Numbered from the stretch's first letter, positions 1 to 9,236 are shown. The stretch: 64,000 nucleotides of DNA from Bacteroidota bacterium (GCA_023450085.1 JAEXHI010000001.1:62001-126000), one strand, 5' to 3'. Numbers and translations are program-made. Notes: generated by a model not told the origin, from the letters alone.

Positions 1-1001
1 CATATCAAACCCCTATAGATGACACGCTCTGCCAATTTACCTTGATGGAGGAAGACCATTTGGAGATTGAAGACCTGTCCAAGGATCAACGTTTCCTCAC
101 GGAGGACTTTATTGGCGAGCCCATGAACCTTAAATACTATTTTGGTATTCCACTGAAGTCTGCCAATGGCTTTAATATTGGTTCTTTATGCGTGATCGAT
201 AATAAACTTCATGGTAAACTATCGGAAGAAAAAATTGAGCAACTAAAAATTATTGCCCGCCAAATCATCGCCAGAATTAATGATGCCAGCAGTATAAAGT
301 CATTACAAGATCAATTAAACTCCCAAACAGATGCTTATAAAAAAGTAGCGCATGACATTAGGGGACCTATTGCAGGAATTATTGGCTTGGCCGATATGAT
401 TGCCTATGATGCGGATGAATATCCCAAAGGTGAATTGCAAAACATTGTGGGCATGATGGGAAAAAGCGGTCAATCAGTGTTAGATTTAGCGGATGAGATC
501 CTCAAAAGCTCTCTAGAAAAGCCGAACTACGGTACAGAAGTTTTCAGCTTGGGGATTTTCAAAGAAAAACTAAACAAACTATATCAACCTCAAGCTTTTA
601 ATAAGCAAATTAATTTAGAGATTGATGCCAATATTGCTTTTGAGACTATATCCATTAAAAAAGATAAACTCATGCAAATTAGTGGCAACCTGATTTCAAA
701 TGCTATTAAATTTACACCTAATGGTGGTACTATAAAGGTATTCTTAGATCTGTTTCTGGAAACTGACAAGAAAACACTGATTTTAGAAGTACGAGATAGT
801 GGAACAGGAATTAGCCAAGAAGCCATTGACGAAATTTTAAAAGGCACCGCCGAAAGTAGCAACGGTACGATTGGGGAAAAAGGCTATGGCTTTGGCCTAC
901 CTATGGTCATCAAATTATTGAGCGATCTACATGGCGAAATGCAAATCGAATCTACAATTGGGCAAGGCAGTTCTTTCCATGTGAGAATCCCATCGGTGTA
1001 G
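1..1001 (+). CDS. Sensor histidine kinase, GAF-HisKA-HATPase (5' end cut off by window)
   Basis: The frame is open to the left edge, so this is the C-terminal part of a longer protein; the TTG/ATG at 42/45 lies inside a domain and is not the true start. The first 85 or so residues read as the later half of a GAF domain (RFLTEDF, YYFGIPL, IGSLCVID). A HisKA segment follows with the phospho-accepting His in AHDIRGP (codon 351-353), then a HATPase_c domain with N box NLISNAIKFTPNGG, G1 box DSGTGI and G2 box GYGFGLP. No membrane segment is present in the visible part, so it is probably a cytoplasmic sensor that passes phosphate to a response regulator encoded elsewhere. The stop is followed by a palindromic repeat rather than a partner gene. 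The signal it senses cannot be told from the sequence. Confidence 0.9.
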   Translation, partial: YQTPIDDTLCQFTLMEEDHLEIEDLSKDQRFLTEDFIGEPMNLKYYFGIPLKSANGFNIGSLCVIDNKLHGKLSEEKIEQLKIIARQIIARINDASSIKSLQDQLNSQTDAYKKVAHDIRGPIAGIIGLADMIAYDADEYPKGELQNIVGMMGKSGQSVLDLADEILKSSLEKPNYGTEVFSLGIFKEKLNKLYQPQAFNKQINLEIDANIAFETISIKKDKLMQISGNLISNAIKFTPNGGTIKVFLDLFLETDKKTLILEVRDSGTGISQEAIDEILKGTAESSNGTIGEKGYGFGLPMVIKLLSDLHGEMQIESTIGQGSSFHVRIPSV

Positions 1002-1022
1002 CTTTGTATATTTTCATATTGG

Positions 1023-1118
1023 AGACTTACGTGGTAACACAGACTTACGAAATTTTAAAAACTTCGTAAGTCTTAGAAGACAACTGAAGGTTTCACCATT
1101 CAAGAGCTTCGTAAGTCT
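1023..1118. repeat. Palindromic repeat cluster, AGACTTACGAA family
   Basis: The core is an 11-bp inverted repeat, AGACTTACGAA at 1041-1051 and its complement at 1063-1073, with an A/T-rich centre. Half copies flank it: AGACTTACG at 1023-1031 and CTTCGTAAGTCT at 1107-1118. The same palindrome recurs at 2054-2086 and 8464-8496, and in altered form at 28121-28156. It sits just after the histidine kinase stop, so it could act as a transcription terminator, but no long T run follows. Confidence 0.7.
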
Positions 1119-1265
1119 TAAAAATCACCTTCCCTATCTCTTTTGACACGATTTTGTCATAATAGGAAACTCCCCTGCAAAGCAAAAACTTCTACCACCA
1201 CCACTTGTTTTAATAGTGAAACTTTCAATTTCTGATAGTTCATCACAAATTAAAATTGATCATTT

Positions 1266-2018
1266 ATGTCATTACTATTAAACAAAGTAGCCTTGGTCAC
1301 TGGAGCTGGTTCAGGCATCGGTAAAGCCATTGCAGAAGCTTACGCACGTGAAGGTGCTAAAGTCATCGTATCGGATATTAATGAAGAACATGGAAATGCT
1401 ACCGTAGCTGAAATCAAGAAAAATGGCGGAGAAGCCCACTTTATCAAAGCAGATTCGAGTAGCGCCGAAGAAAACAAAAACTTGGTAGCTGGTACTGTTG
1501 CCAAATATGGCAGATTGGACATTGCTTGCAACAATGCGGGCATTGGTGGTCCAGCGGCCCCTACTGGCGAATATGATATTGCAGGATGGGATAAAGTAAT
1601 TGCCATTAATTTAAGTGGCGTATTTTACGGCTGTAGATACCAGATAGAACAAATGGAAAAAAATGGTGGAGGTAGTATCGTAAACATGGCTTCTATACAT
1701 GGTACGGTGGCTGCTCCAAATAGTGTAGCCTATACTGCTGCCAAACATGGCGTGGTGGGCTTAACCAAAAATATTGGTGCCGAATATGGTCAGAAAAACA
1801 TTCGCTGTAATGCCGTTGGCCCAGGTTATATCCGCACTCCTTTATTGGACAATAATTTAGATGAAGCAAGCTTGAAGGCCGTAGCGGCCAAAGCTACCAT
1901 GAATAGATTAGGAACTCCTGAAGAGGTAGCTGAGTTAGTGGTATTCCTTAGCTCAGATAAAGCATCGTTTACCACAGGTGCTTATTATATTACTGATGGT
2001 GGTTATACCACTGTTTAG
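1266..2018 (+). CDS. Short-chain dehydrogenase/reductase (classical SDR, FabG-like)
   Basis: A 250-residue classical SDR that should carry out NAD(P)-dependent oxidoreduction of an alcohol or ketone in the cytoplasm. The Rossmann glycine motif TGAGSGIG is at residues 12-19, the structural NNAG motif near 88-91, catalytic Ser at 143 and the YxxxK pair at Tyr156 and Lys160, so all key residues are present. Length is normal for the family. The ATG at 1266 is preceded by an AT-rich leader. It stands alone: the kinase before it and the phytase gene after it (opposite strand) are separated from it by palindromic repeats. FabG, glucose 1-dehydrogenase and other sugar or steroid dehydrogenases share this layout, so the substrate is open. 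Confidence 0.9.
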   Translation: MSLLLNKVALVTGAGSGIGKAIAEAYAREGAKVIVSDINEEHGNATVAEIKKNGGEAHFIKADSSSAEENKNLVAGTVAKYGRLDIACNNAGIGGPAAPTGEYDIAGWDKVIAINLSGVFYGCRYQIEQMEKNGGGSIVNMASIHGTVAAPNSVAYTAAKHGVVGLTKNIGAEYGQKNIRCNAVGPGYIRTPLLDNNLDEASLKAVAAKATMNRLGTPEEVAELVVFLSSDKASFTTGAYYITDGGYTTV

Positions 2019-2030
2019 GCGATAAAATTT

Positions 2031-2086
2031 AGACTTACGAAATTTAAACAATTAGACTTACGAAGTTTTTTAAACTTCGTAAGTCT
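2031..2086. terminator. Palindromic repeat acting as likely bidirectional terminator
   Basis: A perfect hairpin, AGACTTACGAAG at 2054-2065 pairing with CTTCGTAAGTCT at 2075-2086, followed by TTTTAA on the plus side, with an extra left half copy at 2031-2041. It lies between two convergent genes (SDR and phytase), the position expected of a shared terminator. It belongs to the repeat family described at 1023-1118. Confidence 0.65.
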
Positions 2087-2107
2087 TTTAAGATGGAAGA
2101 AAGAAAT

Positions 2108-3184
2108 TTATTTCTTTGCTTGTGCTGCTTTAATTTTACCTGCAATTACTCTCCAATCGTAGAAATGGAAAGTTCTATCGGTACTCATCGCTACAAAAAT
2201 CCCATCTGGGTATTGAGGACCCAAATTCACGGATACGGCATCTGCCCCATCAGTTTCCATAGCACTCACTGGAATTTCCACAATTAAATCGTATTGATTA
2301 GCGTTACCTTTGCTGCCTTCACGGGGATAAACCATAAACGTTTGCGATCCTTGGTTAGACACTAGTAGGTAGCCTGTTTTTTCACCAGTTTTATAGATGG
2401 CAATGCCTTCATGGTCTTCTGAAAAACCGGTTTTTGCAAACAACGCAAGCTCTTGATCATTCTTAGCTTCTGGATCTGCAACGTATTTACGTACACCAAC
2501 CTGCTCATCAGAATAATAGATAAAACCCAACTCGTTATCTATCGCAATGGCTTCAACCTCTTTTTTACCACTGTACTTTCCAAATTTACGTACCAACTTG
2601 GCACCGATATGGCCGTTTCCAGCATCTGCCAATTGATATTGCCATAAATAACCTTCTGAAGGCCCTGATTTTCTACCCACGATGGCAAAAATAGCATGGT
2701 CACTTGGGCGAGTGTACAAAGCGATACCCATCGGACCACGTTCGGTTTCTCCTGCAAACACCTCAATCCCACCGTTGTCAACAGGCGTTAAATCTGGTAG
2801 ACTAAAAACTCTAATTTTATTGGCTTGACGTTCGGTAGTTACCGCAATGTCAACCTTCTTACCATTCAACGTGATGCCGTATGCGATATCCACATTGTTT
2901 GGACGTTGGATATTGCCCACTCTTTTCACCACCTTCCCTGATAGATCAAAAGCATATAAAGCACCGTCTGTATCTTTATCTGTACCAATAATCAAACTCT
3001 TGCTTGCATCAGTAGGATTAACCCAAATGGCAGGATCATCAGTATCGTGTTTTACCTTCTCCGTGATTACCGTAGCCTTTACCGTATTAGGGTTATTGAC
3101 ATTTTTATCTTCTTTTATTTTCTGGCCACATGCGCCTAAGGGCAAAATTGCCAATGCTAAAAAATATTTACTTAGTGTATTCAT
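2108..3184 (-). CDS. Beta-propeller phytase (3-phytase), lipoprotein
   Basis: A 358-residue beta-propeller phytase, which removes phosphate from inositol hexakisphosphate in a calcium-dependent way. The start has a lipoprotein signal with LPLGAC (Cys19), so the enzyme is likely anchored in a membrane of the envelope. Family features visible are HDTDDPAIWVNP (metal and phosphate binding strand), the IIGTDK and RPNNVDIAYG blades, the EGIAIY segment and DGADAV near the end. Length matches full-length enzymes. It is the last gene of a minus-strand set after the TonB receptor at 4955-7777 and the TPR regulator at 3287-4945, with about 100 bp before its ATG, so it may have its own promoter as well. 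The context suggests phytate or another inositol phosphate is bound at the surface and stripped for phosphate. Confidence 0.9.
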   Translation of the reverse strand: MNTLSKYFLALAILPLGACGQKIKEDKNVNNPNTVKATVITEKVKHDTDDPAIWVNPTDASKSLIIGTDKDTDGALYAFDLSGKVVKRVGNIQRPNNVDIAYGITLNGKKVDIAVTTERQANKIRVFSLPDLTPVDNGGIEVFAGETERGPMGIALYTRPSDHAIFAIVGRKSGPSEGYLWQYQLADAGNGHIGAKLVRKFGKYSGKKEVEAIAIDNELGFIYYSDEQVGVRKYVADPEAKNDQELALFAKTGFSEDHEGIAIYKTGEKTGYLLVSNQGSQTFMVYPREGSKGNANQYDLIVEIPVSAMETDGADAVSVNLGPQYPDGIFVAMSTDRTFHFYDWRVIAGKIKAAQAKK

Positions 3185-3286
3185 TTAATATGGTTAGTAT
3201 GCACAAAAGTTGTACATAGTGGTTATTAAAACAAAAATTTAGCGTTACAAATAGTGAACAAGCCTTTACAAAAAGGCAACTTGATT

Positions 3287-4945
3287 TTAAATAGACTGTA
3301 TAAATGCCGTTAAACTAGCACCTTGTTCTAATTTAAGTTTTTTGCGCAGACGATACCTCGCCACACGCAAACTATCAGTTGACACACTTAATAGTGCAGC
3401 AATATCTGCGGCATTAATGTTAAGTTTGATGAGAGATATGAACTTGATATCTGTAGCGGAAAGTCCTGGATTAATCTGTTGCAAGCGGTCAAAGAACTCT
3501 TGATTGATTTCCTCGAATATCCTCCTGAAATCATCCCAATAAGCATCTTTATGAAAGTTCTGATTGATTTTGTTCAACAGGCTACGCAACTCCTTTTTAT
3601 AGCTTCGTCCATCACTTTTAATCATCTCGGTTAGGGCGTCCCTAATGTCTTCCAACAACTGATTCTTCTGGATAGTTTGCAGCGTATGGGCAGTGATTTC
3701 TTTGGCCTTAGTATGCAGGTTTTCTTTCAAATGTTCTTCCTGCATCTTTTTGTTGTTCAAATCAATCTCCATCAACTCCTGCTTAGTTTTCAGTATCTTT
3801 TCTTCCCTTTCTCTAATTTCTCGCTCTCTTAAAATACGATGACGTTGGTTTCGGATAATGATAGCAGCCACCAAAATAAATACCACTGCTGCAACGCCCG
3901 AAGCAATGTAAATAGCCCAAGCTATTTTTTCCTGACGTGCCATTTGCACAATCTGCATTTCTTTCCTATCCAAGCCATAAATGACTTTCAATAAGGCTTC
4001 TTGGTTTTTACTCTCTTCTGAATAGGAACTTAAAAAATACTGTCTGCTTAATTCCAGATAATAAAAGGTGCTATCGCTTTGCTTTAAAAAGCTAAAGGTC
4101 TTACCCAAATCACGGTAGGCACTGCTTAAACGACTGTACGATTTGGTACTTTTGGCCAGTTTTTCGGCTTTACGAGTATAATAAAGAGCCTGACTGTATT
4201 GGCCTTGCTTACGGTACACATCGCCTACATTATTGTAAGCATCAATCAGCATTTCGGTATTACCGCCCTGCTCAAACCAAGCCAAAGCTTTGGAAAAATG
4301 GAAATAAGCTTTTTCAAACTGCGACTTATCTTCATAAATACTTCCCAAATTTTCATGTACCAATGCCACTCCTTCGGCATTACCAATGGCATCAAATACC
4401 TGCATGGCCCTTTGCTGATAATAGTAAGCACTATCGTAATTAAGCACTTTCTCATAAAAATGGCCCAGATTAGCGTAGGTTTTAGCAATGCCTGTACTGT
4501 CTTTAAACAACTGATAGGTACTTAACGCCTTAAAATAAGACTGTTTAGCATCCTTTTGTTGCTTGGTAATGAGGAACAGCAATGCTAAATCGTTTAGGTT
4601 ATCTGCCGTTTGCTTCTCATTTTTATAGGCTCTAAAAATCTCATCAGCCTTAATGTGGTAGCTTAAAGATTGGGTAAACAAACCCATTTGATAACAGATT
4701 TGCCCCATGTGCTGCAATGCCCTTGCTTCTCCTTGCAAATCGCCGTTGCTTTTTGCTTGCTTATAAAGTTCGTTTTGCTTGATGAATAAAGCATCTGAAG
4801 GACTTGCTGGTCCGCTAGCACCATGCCCAATATCTTTGATAGCAGTGGTATTTTGCGCAAGGAGATTTCCTCCTGCACAAAATACGCTTAAAATCACTAA
4901 CATGGCTTTAAACCACTGGTTCTTTTTACTGCTAACATTCATCAT
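3287..4945 (-). CDS. TPR-repeat membrane regulator with C-terminal LuxR/GerE-like HTH
   Basis: A two-part signalling protein common in Bacteroidota. After an N-terminal signal there is a run of tetratricopeptide repeats (roughly residues 60-320; for example AYANLGHFYEK, VHENLGSIYED, AYNNVGDVYRK), then one membrane span (near 345-365, AIYIASGVAAVVFILVAAII), a long charged coiled coil, and a C-terminal helix-turn-helix (ADIAALLSVSTDSLRVARYRLRKKL). The TPR part should lie in the periplasm and the HTH in the cytoplasm, so it could couple an envelope signal to transcription. The ATG at 4945 was chosen over an upstream TTG at 4954. It begins immediately after the receptor stop and sits before the phytase, which makes both likely targets. 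The ligand is unknown. Confidence 0.8.
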   Translation of the reverse strand: MMNVSSKKNQWFKAMLVILSVFCAGGNLLAQNTTAIKDIGHGASGPASPSDALFIKQNELYKQAKSNGDLQGEARALQHMGQICYQMGLFTQSLSYHIKADEIFRAYKNEKQTADNLNDLALLFLITKQQKDAKQSYFKALSTYQLFKDSTGIAKTYANLGHFYEKVLNYDSAYYYQQRAMQVFDAIGNAEGVALVHENLGSIYEDKSQFEKAYFHFSKALAWFEQGGNTEMLIDAYNNVGDVYRKQGQYSQALYYTRKAEKLAKSTKSYSRLSSAYRDLGKTFSFLKQSDSTFYYLELSRQYFLSSYSEESKNQEALLKVIYGLDRKEMQIVQMARQEKIAWAIYIASGVAAVVFILVAAIIIRNQRHRILREREIREREEKILKTKQELMEIDLNNKKMQEEHLKENLHTKAKEITAHTLQTIQKNQLLEDIRDALTEMIKSDGRSYKKELRSLLNKINQNFHKDAYWDDFRRIFEEINQEFFDRLQQINPGLSATDIKFISLIKLNINAADIAALLSVSTDSLRVARYRLRKKLKLEQGASLTAFIQSI

Positions 4946-4954
4946 TAAAAACAA

Positions 4955-7777
4955 TTAAAAATCAAACTTAACGCCTAGGTTATATCTTGGACGATAGTAT
5001 TCCATTTGCATGGTTTGGTTTACGGTACCTTGATAATATCTCAATGGCTGATTGGTTAAATTGGTAGCCTCAGCGAAAAATCTCGCCACTTTGGAAATCT
5101 TGACAGAAGCATTCGCATCCAAAAAGAATTGTTTGTCATAAAACGCATCATTAAAAGCATCACTTCTTAATCCATCAAGATAAGCAGCGGTGTAGTTGGC
5201 CGACAATCTTGCAGAGAAACGGTTGTTTTCCCATGATAAAGATGCGTTTAGCATATGCGGAGCAGTTCCTGGCAAAGTAATGTTTTCTCTTAAATCTCCA
5301 TCTTCGCTGGCAATTCCTTTTGCCTTCGATTTAGTAAAGGTATAGTTGGCGTAAATACCAAATCCCTTTAAAAATTTACCTGGCAAAAAGTCTAATTGTC
5401 TTTGTATTGCTACCTCAAATCCATATACGTTTACACTTTCTCCATTTCTGCTTTGTTGAAAAGCCCATTGCTCACCAGCTGGGATTGGATTAGCCAAATC
5501 AGGGAAATCATTCGCAAATTTCGAAGTGGTGTAAGATAAATCCGCATAGTTGTAAATGAAATTCTTTAAACGTTTGTAAAAAACACCTCCAGAAATCAAA
5601 CCTACAGATTTAAAGTATTGCTCGGCCATTAAATCGAAATTATAGGCATAGGTAGCATCTAAGTTAGGGTTACCGGCAACAATTTCTTCATCGCCTGGAA
5701 TGGTTCCTACAAATGGCGTAAGCGCATAATAGTTTGGTCTAGCCAAAGCGGTAGTAAATGCTCCGCGAAACACAAGGTCATCATTAGCTTGGTATTTTAA
5801 AGCTATGCTTGGCAACCAATCGGTATAATTATTCTTAACGTTACGTAAACCTGCTAAATCTTCTTCGTCTTCAATGATGTTACCTGTATAGTTGATTTGG
5901 GTGTGCTCCATACGCAAACCAGCAATTACCGATAATTTTTCGTTGATATCTTGATCCCAACGCAAATAGCCTGCATAAACATTTTCTTTAGCATTGTAGT
6001 TGAGTGCCAAATACTCTGATGCCGCATCTGTTGCTTCGAAAACTGAACTGTTGGTTAAGTTTAAACTAGACAAATAAGCTCTACTTGCGAACAAGCCTGG
6101 TACATATTGTTCTCCCGCTTGGAAATTTTTCCCATCAAAATAAGTGTTGGGAATTGAGCCCAAGTTCGGAATTAAAGCACCATTAATGGGCTCATATTCT
6201 GTAAACTTATTATTTCTGTCTTTATCCTTAATTCTCAATCTACCACCAAAACGTAAACGACCTTTTTGACCTTCAATTACCGAAAGTGGCACCCTGAAGT
6301 TTAATTTAGCACCTAACTCACTCTCTTCCGTTAAGTCGTTGTTTTCTGAAATGGTATTTAAACCCACAACATTGGCATTAAGGTTAGTGGCATTAAATAC
6401 TGGATATTCGTCTGTACCTGTAAAATTTAACGTCCTACCACTCTGTCTGAACAACATATAACGCTCATTAGGGCGATATTCCCTAGCGGTAGAATAACTC
6501 ACTGCCCAATCCATATCCAAGCCCGAAGCAATTAAATGCTCGCCACGTAATGAATAGTTCTGCACACGTTGGTCTTCTAAACGTGTCATTCTGTTTCTAT
6601 CATTATCAATACCACCTTTGGTTTGCAAACCTACACGACCTGTATAGCCTGTAATTTGGTTAGCAGAATTATAAGTAGGCGCAATATTATCGATACGCAT
6701 ACGGTACCTGTTTTCTCTATCATCACGCCAGTTGTACATCGCGTTTGCAAAAATGGTGTGGTTGGCGCCCAGTTTAAAATCTAAAGCTGCAGCAACACTT
6801 CTTCTTACCCTTTGTACATCGTACCTGCGAATGTCTGTTTCATTTACGAAAGTATTTCCGAAATTATCTTTTTCCCATACTGCCTCTACGTTATCGGAAC
6901 CATAATTTTGGTTATTGTAAGAACCACTTAATACCATACCAATAGCGCTTTTGGCAAAGCGATTTCCGTAAACAAAACCACCCGTATAAAGTGCTTTATC
7001 GCGGATGGGATTGTAACCTGATGATAAGGTTGCCGAAATACGTTCGCCATTTGGAGAAGCACGCGTAATCAAGTTTACCGAACCACCAATTGCGTCCGCA
7101 TCCATATCTGAAGTTAAAGTTTTGTTTACTTCGATGCTTGATATCATATCGGATGGGATTAAATCCATTTGCACACGACGGTTATCACCTTCGGCCGATG
7201 GAATACGATCGCCGTTTAAGGTAACTGAATTCAACTCTGGCGCTAAACCTCTGATGATGATGTTACGAGCTTCACCTTGATCGTTCTGCATCGTTACCCC
7301 TGGTACACGACGTAAAGCTTCGCCAATGTTCGCATCAGGAAAACGTCCTACTTGATCTGATGAGATGATATTGGTGATGTTCGATTTGTTTTTCTGTTGG
7401 TTCAAAGCACGAGCCTGACCTCTTAACCTATCGCCCATTACCACTACTTGGTTCATGGAAACAGCACCATCTTCTAAAAAAAAGTTAAGTACTGTATTAC
7501 CACCCTTGGTCACAGTAACCGTTTGTTTTTGTGTTTGGTAACCCATATAGATCACCTCTATTTCGTAAGTACCTTCTGGTACTCTCAGAAATTCGTAATC
7601 TCCCGTTTGATCTGAGATGGTATAACGATTACCTGCATTTAATCTAACAGAAGCTCCAGGTAAGGATGCCTTCGTTATTTTCTCGATCACCTTACCTGTA
7701 ATTACGCCACTGCCTTGTTGTGCTTGGGCGAATACTACAGCGAATAGTAAAAGTACTGAAGTAAAAAGTGTTTTCAT
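4955..7777 (-). CDS. TonB-dependent receptor with carboxypeptidase-like domain
   Basis: An outer-membrane active transporter of about 940 residues. From the ATG at 7777 it starts with a clean signal peptide ending at FAQAQ; the upstream in-frame start at 7846 would bury that signal and is rejected. Next come a carboxypeptidase-regulatory-like domain (about 25-105; GVITGKVIEK, GDYEFLRVPEGTYEI), a plug domain (IGEALRRVPGVTM, IIIRGLAPELNSVTLNGDRI, DMDADAIGGSVNLITR) and a 22-strand-type barrel ending in aromatic Phe (GVKFDF). The plug motifs resemble the Xanthomonas/Caulobacter type of TonB receptor rather than SusC. No SusD partner is present. It heads a minus-strand operon with the TPR regulator and the phytase, so inositol phosphates or their products are the likely cargo; this is an inference from context. 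Confidence 0.88.
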   Translation of the reverse strand: MKTLFTSVLLLFAVVFAQAQQGSGVITGKVIEKITKASLPGASVRLNAGNRYTISDQTGDYEFLRVPEGTYEIEVIYMGYQTQKQTVTVTKGGNTVLNFFLEDGAVSMNQVVVMGDRLRGQARALNQQKNKSNITNIISSDQVGRFPDANIGEALRRVPGVTMQNDQGEARNIIIRGLAPELNSVTLNGDRIPSAEGDNRRVQMDLIPSDMISSIEVNKTLTSDMDADAIGGSVNLITRASPNGERISATLSSGYNPIRDKALYTGGFVYGNRFAKSAIGMVLSGSYNNQNYGSDNVEAVWEKDNFGNTFVNETDIRRYDVQRVRRSVAAALDFKLGANHTIFANAMYNWRDDRENRYRMRIDNIAPTYNSANQITGYTGRVGLQTKGGIDNDRNRMTRLEDQRVQNYSLRGEHLIASGLDMDWAVSYSTAREYRPNERYMLFRQSGRTLNFTGTDEYPVFNATNLNANVVGLNTISENNDLTEESELGAKLNFRVPLSVIEGQKGRLRFGGRLRIKDKDRNNKFTEYEPINGALIPNLGSIPNTYFDGKNFQAGEQYVPGLFASRAYLSSLNLTNSSVFEATDAASEYLALNYNAKENVYAGYLRWDQDINEKLSVIAGLRMEHTQINYTGNIIEDEEDLAGLRNVKNNYTDWLPSIALKYQANDDLVFRGAFTTALARPNYYALTPFVGTIPGDEEIVAGNPNLDATYAYNFDLMAEQYFKSVGLISGGVFYKRLKNFIYNYADLSYTTSKFANDFPDLANPIPAGEQWAFQQSRNGESVNVYGFEVAIQRQLDFLPGKFLKGFGIYANYTFTKSKAKGIASEDGDLRENITLPGTAPHMLNASLSWENNRFSARLSANYTAAYLDGLRSDAFNDAFYDKQFFLDANASVKISKVARFFAEATNLTNQPLRYYQGTVNQTMQMEYYRPRYNLGVKFDF

Positions 7778-8080
7778 TTTTGTCTTTAATTTGTTTGAAA
7801 ATCTTATTGACACGAAATTGAAAATTATACCTACTAGGCACTGCAATTGCCGCGTTACAAAAAAGAAACCACCATGAACAAGCCGTTAACAGAGTGGCAG
7901 CAAGGCTTTTACACACAAACACAACACCTTGTTTTTCAAACCATTGCAAACTTCCAAAAAGTCCATTAACATTCTATTGCCTTAATGATAACTTAAGGTT
8001 AAGTACCTGAAATGGAAAAAAGGAAAACCTTTGCGTTTGGCCTGCTGTTAGTAAAGCCTAAACATTAAGAATAGAACATT
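7778..8080. other. Divergent intergenic region with no gene
   Basis: This 303-bp stretch separates the TonB receptor (minus) from a small lipoprotein gene (plus) and must hold both promoters. It is AT-rich. I see no clear TAnnTTTG with a well-spaced TTTG box and no palindrome strong enough to call an operator. A short open frame on the minus strand up to 7949 reads through the receptor start and has no coding character. Confidence 0.4.
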
Positions 8081-8455
8081 ATGAAAACTCAATTTAAGTT
8101 GCTAGCCATCTTTTTAATGATACCGCTCCTTTTTTCAGCTTGCAGTAAAGATGATGATCCTGCTGATAATGATTTATTTGTGGGCACCTATAATGGCACC
8201 ATCAGTTACAATAGTGGTTCCACCTCTATCCGTACCGAAACAGGTAAAGTAACGGTAGTGAAAACAGGTAATAATTATGATTTTAAATTTTCGGATGGAA
8301 TTCCCGACTTGAATGGGGTGCAGTTCCAGAAGAATGAAAACGAGGCCATTTCTGTTGGAAACGACGAAAGCAAGTACATTAGAATTACGGCAGGAGTGCT
8401 AAAAATAGCGTTTACCAAGGATGGTGCTATTTGGACCGCCGACTGTACTAGGTAG
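8081..8455 (+). CDS. Small lipoprotein of unknown function
   Basis: A 124-residue lipoprotein: the signal MKTQFKLLAIFLMIPLLFSAC gives a lipobox with Cys21, followed by an acidic linker (SKDDDPADND) typical of surface or outer-membrane lipoproteins in this phylum. The mature part reads as a small beta-rich domain (FVGTYNGTISY, GKVTVVKTGNNYDFKF) that resembles the lipocalin-like or copper-resistance-like small folds seen in many Bacteroidota lipoproteins, but I cannot name a family. It stands alone, divergent from the TonB receptor and convergent with the next gene, from which a palindromic hairpin separates it. No role can be assigned. Confidence 0.75.
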   Translation: MKTQFKLLAIFLMIPLLFSACSKDDDPADNDLFVGTYNGTISYNSGSTSIRTETGKVTVVKTGNNYDFKFSDGIPDLNGVQFQKNENEAISVGNDESKYIRITAGVLKIAFTKDGAIWTADCTR

Positions 8456-8463
8456 TTTGAACA

Positions 8464-8496
8464 AGACTTACGAAGCTTTAGAAACTTCGTAAGTCT
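8464..8496. terminator. AGACTTACGAAG palindrome, likely bidirectional terminator
   Basis: A perfect 12-bp stem, AGACTTACGAAG at 8464-8475 with CTTCGTAAGTCT at 8485-8496, and a 9-nt loop, followed by GTTTTATT. It fills the gap between two convergent genes that end at 8455 and 8503, the same placing as the copy at 2054-2086. Confidence 0.65.
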
Positions 8497-8502
8497 GTTT
8501 TA

Positions 8503-8853
8503 TTAATTGGTTTTGATCTGTTTAGGGTCATTCACCACTAATTGCAGCTTATCTTTAAATAGGGCTACCTTGCCTGTTACGCAAATACGCTTGTTTTCGA
8601 ACATTTCTACAGGTTCTTTTTCAAACTTGCTTCTATCGGCTTTAAATACCACTACGGTAATTACTTCTTTAGGGAATTTACCACCTAGGTTAAGTAAACT
8701 TAAATTATCGAGACTACGGGCACTGTATACCGAATCGCAAAGGGTAACTTCTTTGCCTACGTGGTTAACCACTTCTTTTATAGATACCGTGGTTTGGCTT
8801 TTGGCTGCCATAAAGCTTAAACCAAGCGCTAAAGTAACAATCAGTTTTTTCAT
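8503..8853 (-). CDS. Secreted small protein, OB-fold-like
   Basis: A 116-residue protein with a signal peptide (MKKLIVTLALGLSFMAAKSQ). The mature part runs as alternating strands with VVNHVGKEVTLCDSVYSARSL, VITVVVFKAD and RICVTGKVALFKDKLQLVVNDPKQI, a pattern seen in small periplasmic OB-fold proteins, where a strand ending ITGKV...G.P.I.v.dp.QI closes the barrel. A convincing open frame also exists on the opposite strand (8507-8860), but the minus-strand frame has the signal peptide and a conserved-looking fold, so it is the one kept. It stands alone between repeats. Its ligand is unknown. Confidence 0.7.
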   Translation of the reverse strand: MKKLIVTLALGLSFMAAKSQTTVSIKEVVNHVGKEVTLCDSVYSARSLDNLSLLNLGGKFPKEVITVVVFKADRSKFEKEPVEMFENKRICVTGKVALFKDKLQLVVNDPKQIKTN

Positions 8854-8953
8854 AAAGTGAAGATACTAATTACAACTTTAAGCTATAATGTTTTTTGTGT
8901 TTGTTATTCTTTTTTGTGGTGGAGAGATTAGCTCATACCTCCGTTCATCAAAG

Positions 8954-9035
8954 CGTCATTCCCGCGTAGGCGGGCATCTTAAAACGTGTAAAGCCTACCA
9001 TGGCATTACGATCCCGAAATAAATTCGGGATGACG
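8954..9035. repeat. Dispersed palindromic element CGTCAT...ATGACG, copy 1
   Basis: The element starts CGTCATTCCCGCGTAGGCGG and ends GAAATAAATTCGGGATGACG. It contains two internal hairpins (CCCGCGTAGGCGGG and ATCCCGAAATAAATTCGGGAT) and its outer ends are inverted copies of CGTCAT. A second copy in reverse orientation is at 57257-57334, and a related element at 59178-59284. This fits a non-autonomous REP-like or MITE-like repeat; no transposase is in the window. Confidence 0.7.
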
Positions 9036-9062
9036 AGTAACCGAACGGCAATGGCAAAAAGA

Positions 9063-9235
9063 AAAACACCCTCTCTCCGCTGTGCGGTCTCTCTCCCTAA
9101 AAGGGAGAGAATAGCATATAGGAAAGGTAGTGCTACTTTAATGATTGTATTTTGCAAGATGCTTAACCACAAACCCGTTCTCTCTCCTTTTCAAGGTACC
9201 TGTCCCAACGTTTCGGAAGAATTAGAGAGAGGTTA
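9063..9235. repeat. Possible second interspersed repeat bounded by CCTCTCTC/GAGAGAGG
   Basis: Directly after the CGTCAT element lies a segment that begins ACCCTCTCTCC, contains the hairpin TCTCCCTAAAAGGGAGA (9093-9109) and ends AATTAGAGAGAGGTT, so its ends are inverted. It has no coding signal on either strand. With the preceding element it explains the 436-bp gap 8854-9289. Only one copy is present here, so its repeat nature is an inference. Confidence 0.35.
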
Positions 9236-9236
9236 A

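Noticed and set aside
8507..8860. Plus-strand open frame opposite the OB-like gene
   Set aside because: It mirrors the minus-strand gene, which has a signal peptide and consistent fold; the plus frame has no family-like pattern.
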